Below, in pieces: positions 61,470-64,000 of a DNA stretch of 64,000 nt (positions are counted from its first letter, which is position 1; every line of letters begins with the position of its first letter). A program made the position numbers and the translations under genes. Source of the DNA: Unio delphinus (lineage: Eukaryota > Mollusca > Bivalvia > Unionida > Unionidae); the NCBI GenBank assembly GCA_029339505.1, contig JAQISU010000179.1:10959001-11023000 (forward strand), in the 5' to 3' direction. A model generated the notes under the pieces. That model had not been told where the DNA came from. It was given only the letters and a program-made list of their open reading frames with translations, and made no database searches.

Positions 61470-62195
61470 TCATTTTAATTAAATTTCGATATTACATCTT
61501 TCCTTTCTGATGAAAATTTTTTTCTACTGACAAATGACAGTATTCTCTTTAAATAATCATTTCAATTAAATATCTATATAAAATCTTTTCTTTCTAATGA
61601 GGATTATATTCCACTGACAAGTTTGATTAAAGAACAATTTTCTAATCGACGAGCATAATGGATGTCAATCAGCAACGATTACCTGCAATCCACTCGCATG
61701 TATCTAGCAGTTTAATTATTGAAACTGAAAAGGAATGCCTATATAACCAGTGTCTATTCTTTGGGGGCTTACAATGACCGTGTAAATCCAAAATTTTCAT
61801 TATTGCAAAAATGTGTTTTGTTCCTGAAAATGGCACGCGAGCTATTGAGAAAAATATTGATTATTTAATATTCGCTTTTGCTTATTAAAAACAATAATTT
61901 TCATAAATATAACATCCGTAATTAATGAGGATAGAGGTCCCGCTTTTATCTGTACGGGTTTCATATGAACTATGAACTAGACCTAATTCGGGCCTTATTC
62001 AATCTTGTCCTTTTCGTAAACATTATGACAAAAATAAAGTATTCAAAAACTCAATGGACAAAGACAGGTCGGTTAAAAGCTATTATCAGTCGCAGACAAA
62101 CGTCAAGCACACAGTATAAATTATATATAAATAAAATTATGTTTTATACATTACTATTTCATGCATGTGCGTCCTCAGCAATGAGAAACTCAAAC

Positions 62196-62267
<72 letters not shown>

Positions 62268-63389
62268 ATACTATTAGGATTTGTTACCCCTAGTTAAGGC
62301 GGGCGACAATATATTAACTCTCTAATATGTTTCACATAAATCAAGATGACAAAGATTTCCAACTGTTAACGCTATCACAACGTAATATATTTAATAAACG
62401 TTTTTATTTATACGAGTTTCTTTAATTCATTTCCTTCTCTGACAATATCACGGTTGGAGTCATACATAACCATTTAATTTATATTTATCAGTTCAATTCA
62501 GTCATCGATATTCTTCAATGCCTTATTTAATGGCAGTAAGAGGATTAAAAGTATATTATCGGATCTTATAGAAGCTGCAGATTTTCTCAACAATTTTACA
62601 GTGATTGTTTTCGACTGAACAGCGTGTTTTCTTTTTAATATGTTGGTACATGTACAGTAAATACATCTACGTTAATACATACAGTATAAATCTCACACGA
62701 TTTCTTCTTTTTTTTTTTTTAAATATTACATTTTATATTTTTTTTAGGTTTACTAATACAAATTCATTTCTTAAAATGTAACAGAAAAGTGAAATCAACA
62801 TTTCAAATAACAATTTAAGAAACTATTTATTTCCCAATAATACAAATAAAAAATTACAAACACACTTACATTATTGAAAATTATATCACAAAAAATCCTA
62901 AATGTCATATCACGATGTTCACGAATATTTAATGTTCCGAAAGTATTCCAATAGTCTTGAATGTCCAGATGTACCTCATTTGTTTTGAATGTACTGATAT
63001 GCCAAATCTTGAAAGTACTGGTGTACTACTGACGCAGTCCAAAATGTCCTTGAATGAATTCATAATAATCAAAATGTAGTATTTAAATCCAAACGTTAAC
63101 GCGGCCTTTGTAATTTCCAACAAAAAATGTAACTAATTCCTCTCAGTTGTCTTTGAACACAAATTTAAGCTTAAAAGATATTCAGAGACTAACTATAAGA
63201 CAGGAAGTGAAATATCTTGTTTACGACAATCGCATACAAAAAACTATGGCAAAATAAATTATAATAATGTGGGTCATACGTTCAATTCCAAAATATTAAA
63301 AGTTTGTAAATAAGCCTAGATATTGAACTCAAGTACGAGTAAACAACTTAAGCAGCAGAGAGGGTGAACAGACCAACTTTGTAGGCGTC
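61470..63389. other. Noncoding, AG array only
   Basis: Apart from the AG microsatellite no gene or repeat was recognised. Confidence 0.6.
62200..62265. repeat. AG microsatellite
   Basis: About 33 AG units. Arg/Glu repeat ORFs across it are artefacts. Confidence 0.95.
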
Positions 63390-63565
63390 AATTTGACTTC
63401 CTCCTCGTAAATACTTAATAGAAGGGTCGATTTGGTAAACGGAGGCTTCCTGCTCGTAAATACTTAATAGATGGGTCGATTTGGTAAACTAACGCTTTCT
63501 CGAAATTACTTAATATAACAGTCGATTTGGCTAACTAACGCTTTCTCGAAATTGCTAGCAATTCA
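63390..63565 (+). repeat. Four-unit minisatellite, 46-49 bp
   Basis: Units containing TCTCG(T)AAATTACTTAATA...GTCGATTTGGTAAAC start near 63404, 63453, 63499 and 63545. Progressive divergence from first to last unit. Confidence 0.7.
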
Positions 63566-64000
63566 TCAAAAATAGACGCCAATGTTGTTTGCACCCACCC
63601 GCTCTGCTGCTATGGGTTAAAATAATGGTTCCTACAATGCTGTCCATTATTTATCAATAACAATCAACGATATGATATGATCAACCAGTTTCGCTGCATA
63701 AGATTCTAAAGAACGTTTATCATTGTATGGCATTTTCCGATATAGTTTAAAAAAATCTATATAATCAATCCAGTTATATTTTGTATAATATACCAATCAT
63801 ATTCAAGATAAAAATCATCGATTACTAAACTTAATAATCGATATATGAATTTTTTTTATCATTGGTGGTGGACATATAATATTTATAATTCCAAGGATCT
63901 TTTCGATGATTTTTATCTAATAATAAAAAAAATATCATTCCAAGCTAGTGGGAAAATTGTGCAACCTATTTGTACATAAATACGTCTTTTATCATCATAT
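63566..64000. other. Noncoding, nothing recognised
   Basis: AT-rich right end of the window without supportable features. Confidence 0.6.

Overview
Organism and character. This is AT-rich animal nuclear DNA with low gene density. It carries long TA, CTAT, ACAT and TTA microsatellites, decayed CR1/L2-like LINEs, tRNA-derived SINEs, a DNA transposon and GT-AG split exons. A tandem family of small secreted C-type lectins in such a repeat-dense genome fits a lophotrochozoan, plausibly a cephalopod mollusc. That attribution is inference; no marker gene settles it.

Layout. 1-10.6 kb holds LINE fragments in both orientations, a SINE with perfect 12-bp target duplications, two unassigned exon-like ORFs and a 146-bp tandem duplication. 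10,621-24,779 (block A) is repeated in direct orientation at 39,813-57,706 (block A2), by eye about 97-98% identical outside indels. 24.6-33.8 kb (block B) is an older, strongly diverged copy of the 13.9-19.6 kb part of block A. 33.8-39.8 kb is unique sequence plus a diverged tandem duplication of about 710 bp. 57.7-64 kb holds a TIR element, a 46-bp satellite, a 33-bp minisatellite, tRNA-like remnants and a short tandem repeat.

Genes. The one intact gene I can assemble is a four-exon C-type lectin on the minus strand (41,733 down to 33,342). All three introns are phase 1, every GT-AG junction is in frame, and the product is 227 residues: signal peptide, second hydrophobic stretch, Thr/Pro-rich linker and one C-type lectin domain. 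Exons 1-2 lie in block A2 and exons 3-4 lie outside it, so the gene spans a segmental-duplication junction only 16 bp from an exon. Block A keeps exons 1-2 with no lectin domain. Blocks A and A2 also carry dead final exons that share a deletion, and a dead duplicate of the last exon sits just upstream of the working one.

Mobile DNA. The clearest event is a 3,575-bp transposon at 50,448-54,022. It has perfect 26-bp terminal inverted repeats, a 3-bp TAG duplication, and an exact empty site in block A. It carries a two-exon basic protein gene broken by a one-base homopolymer frameshift, and a 14-bp motif present six times on both strands. Two copies of a roughly 320-bp palindrome with a microsatellite tip (16.3 and 45.5 kb) could form hairpin RNA. 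No CRISPR, rRNA or intact tRNA gene was seen.
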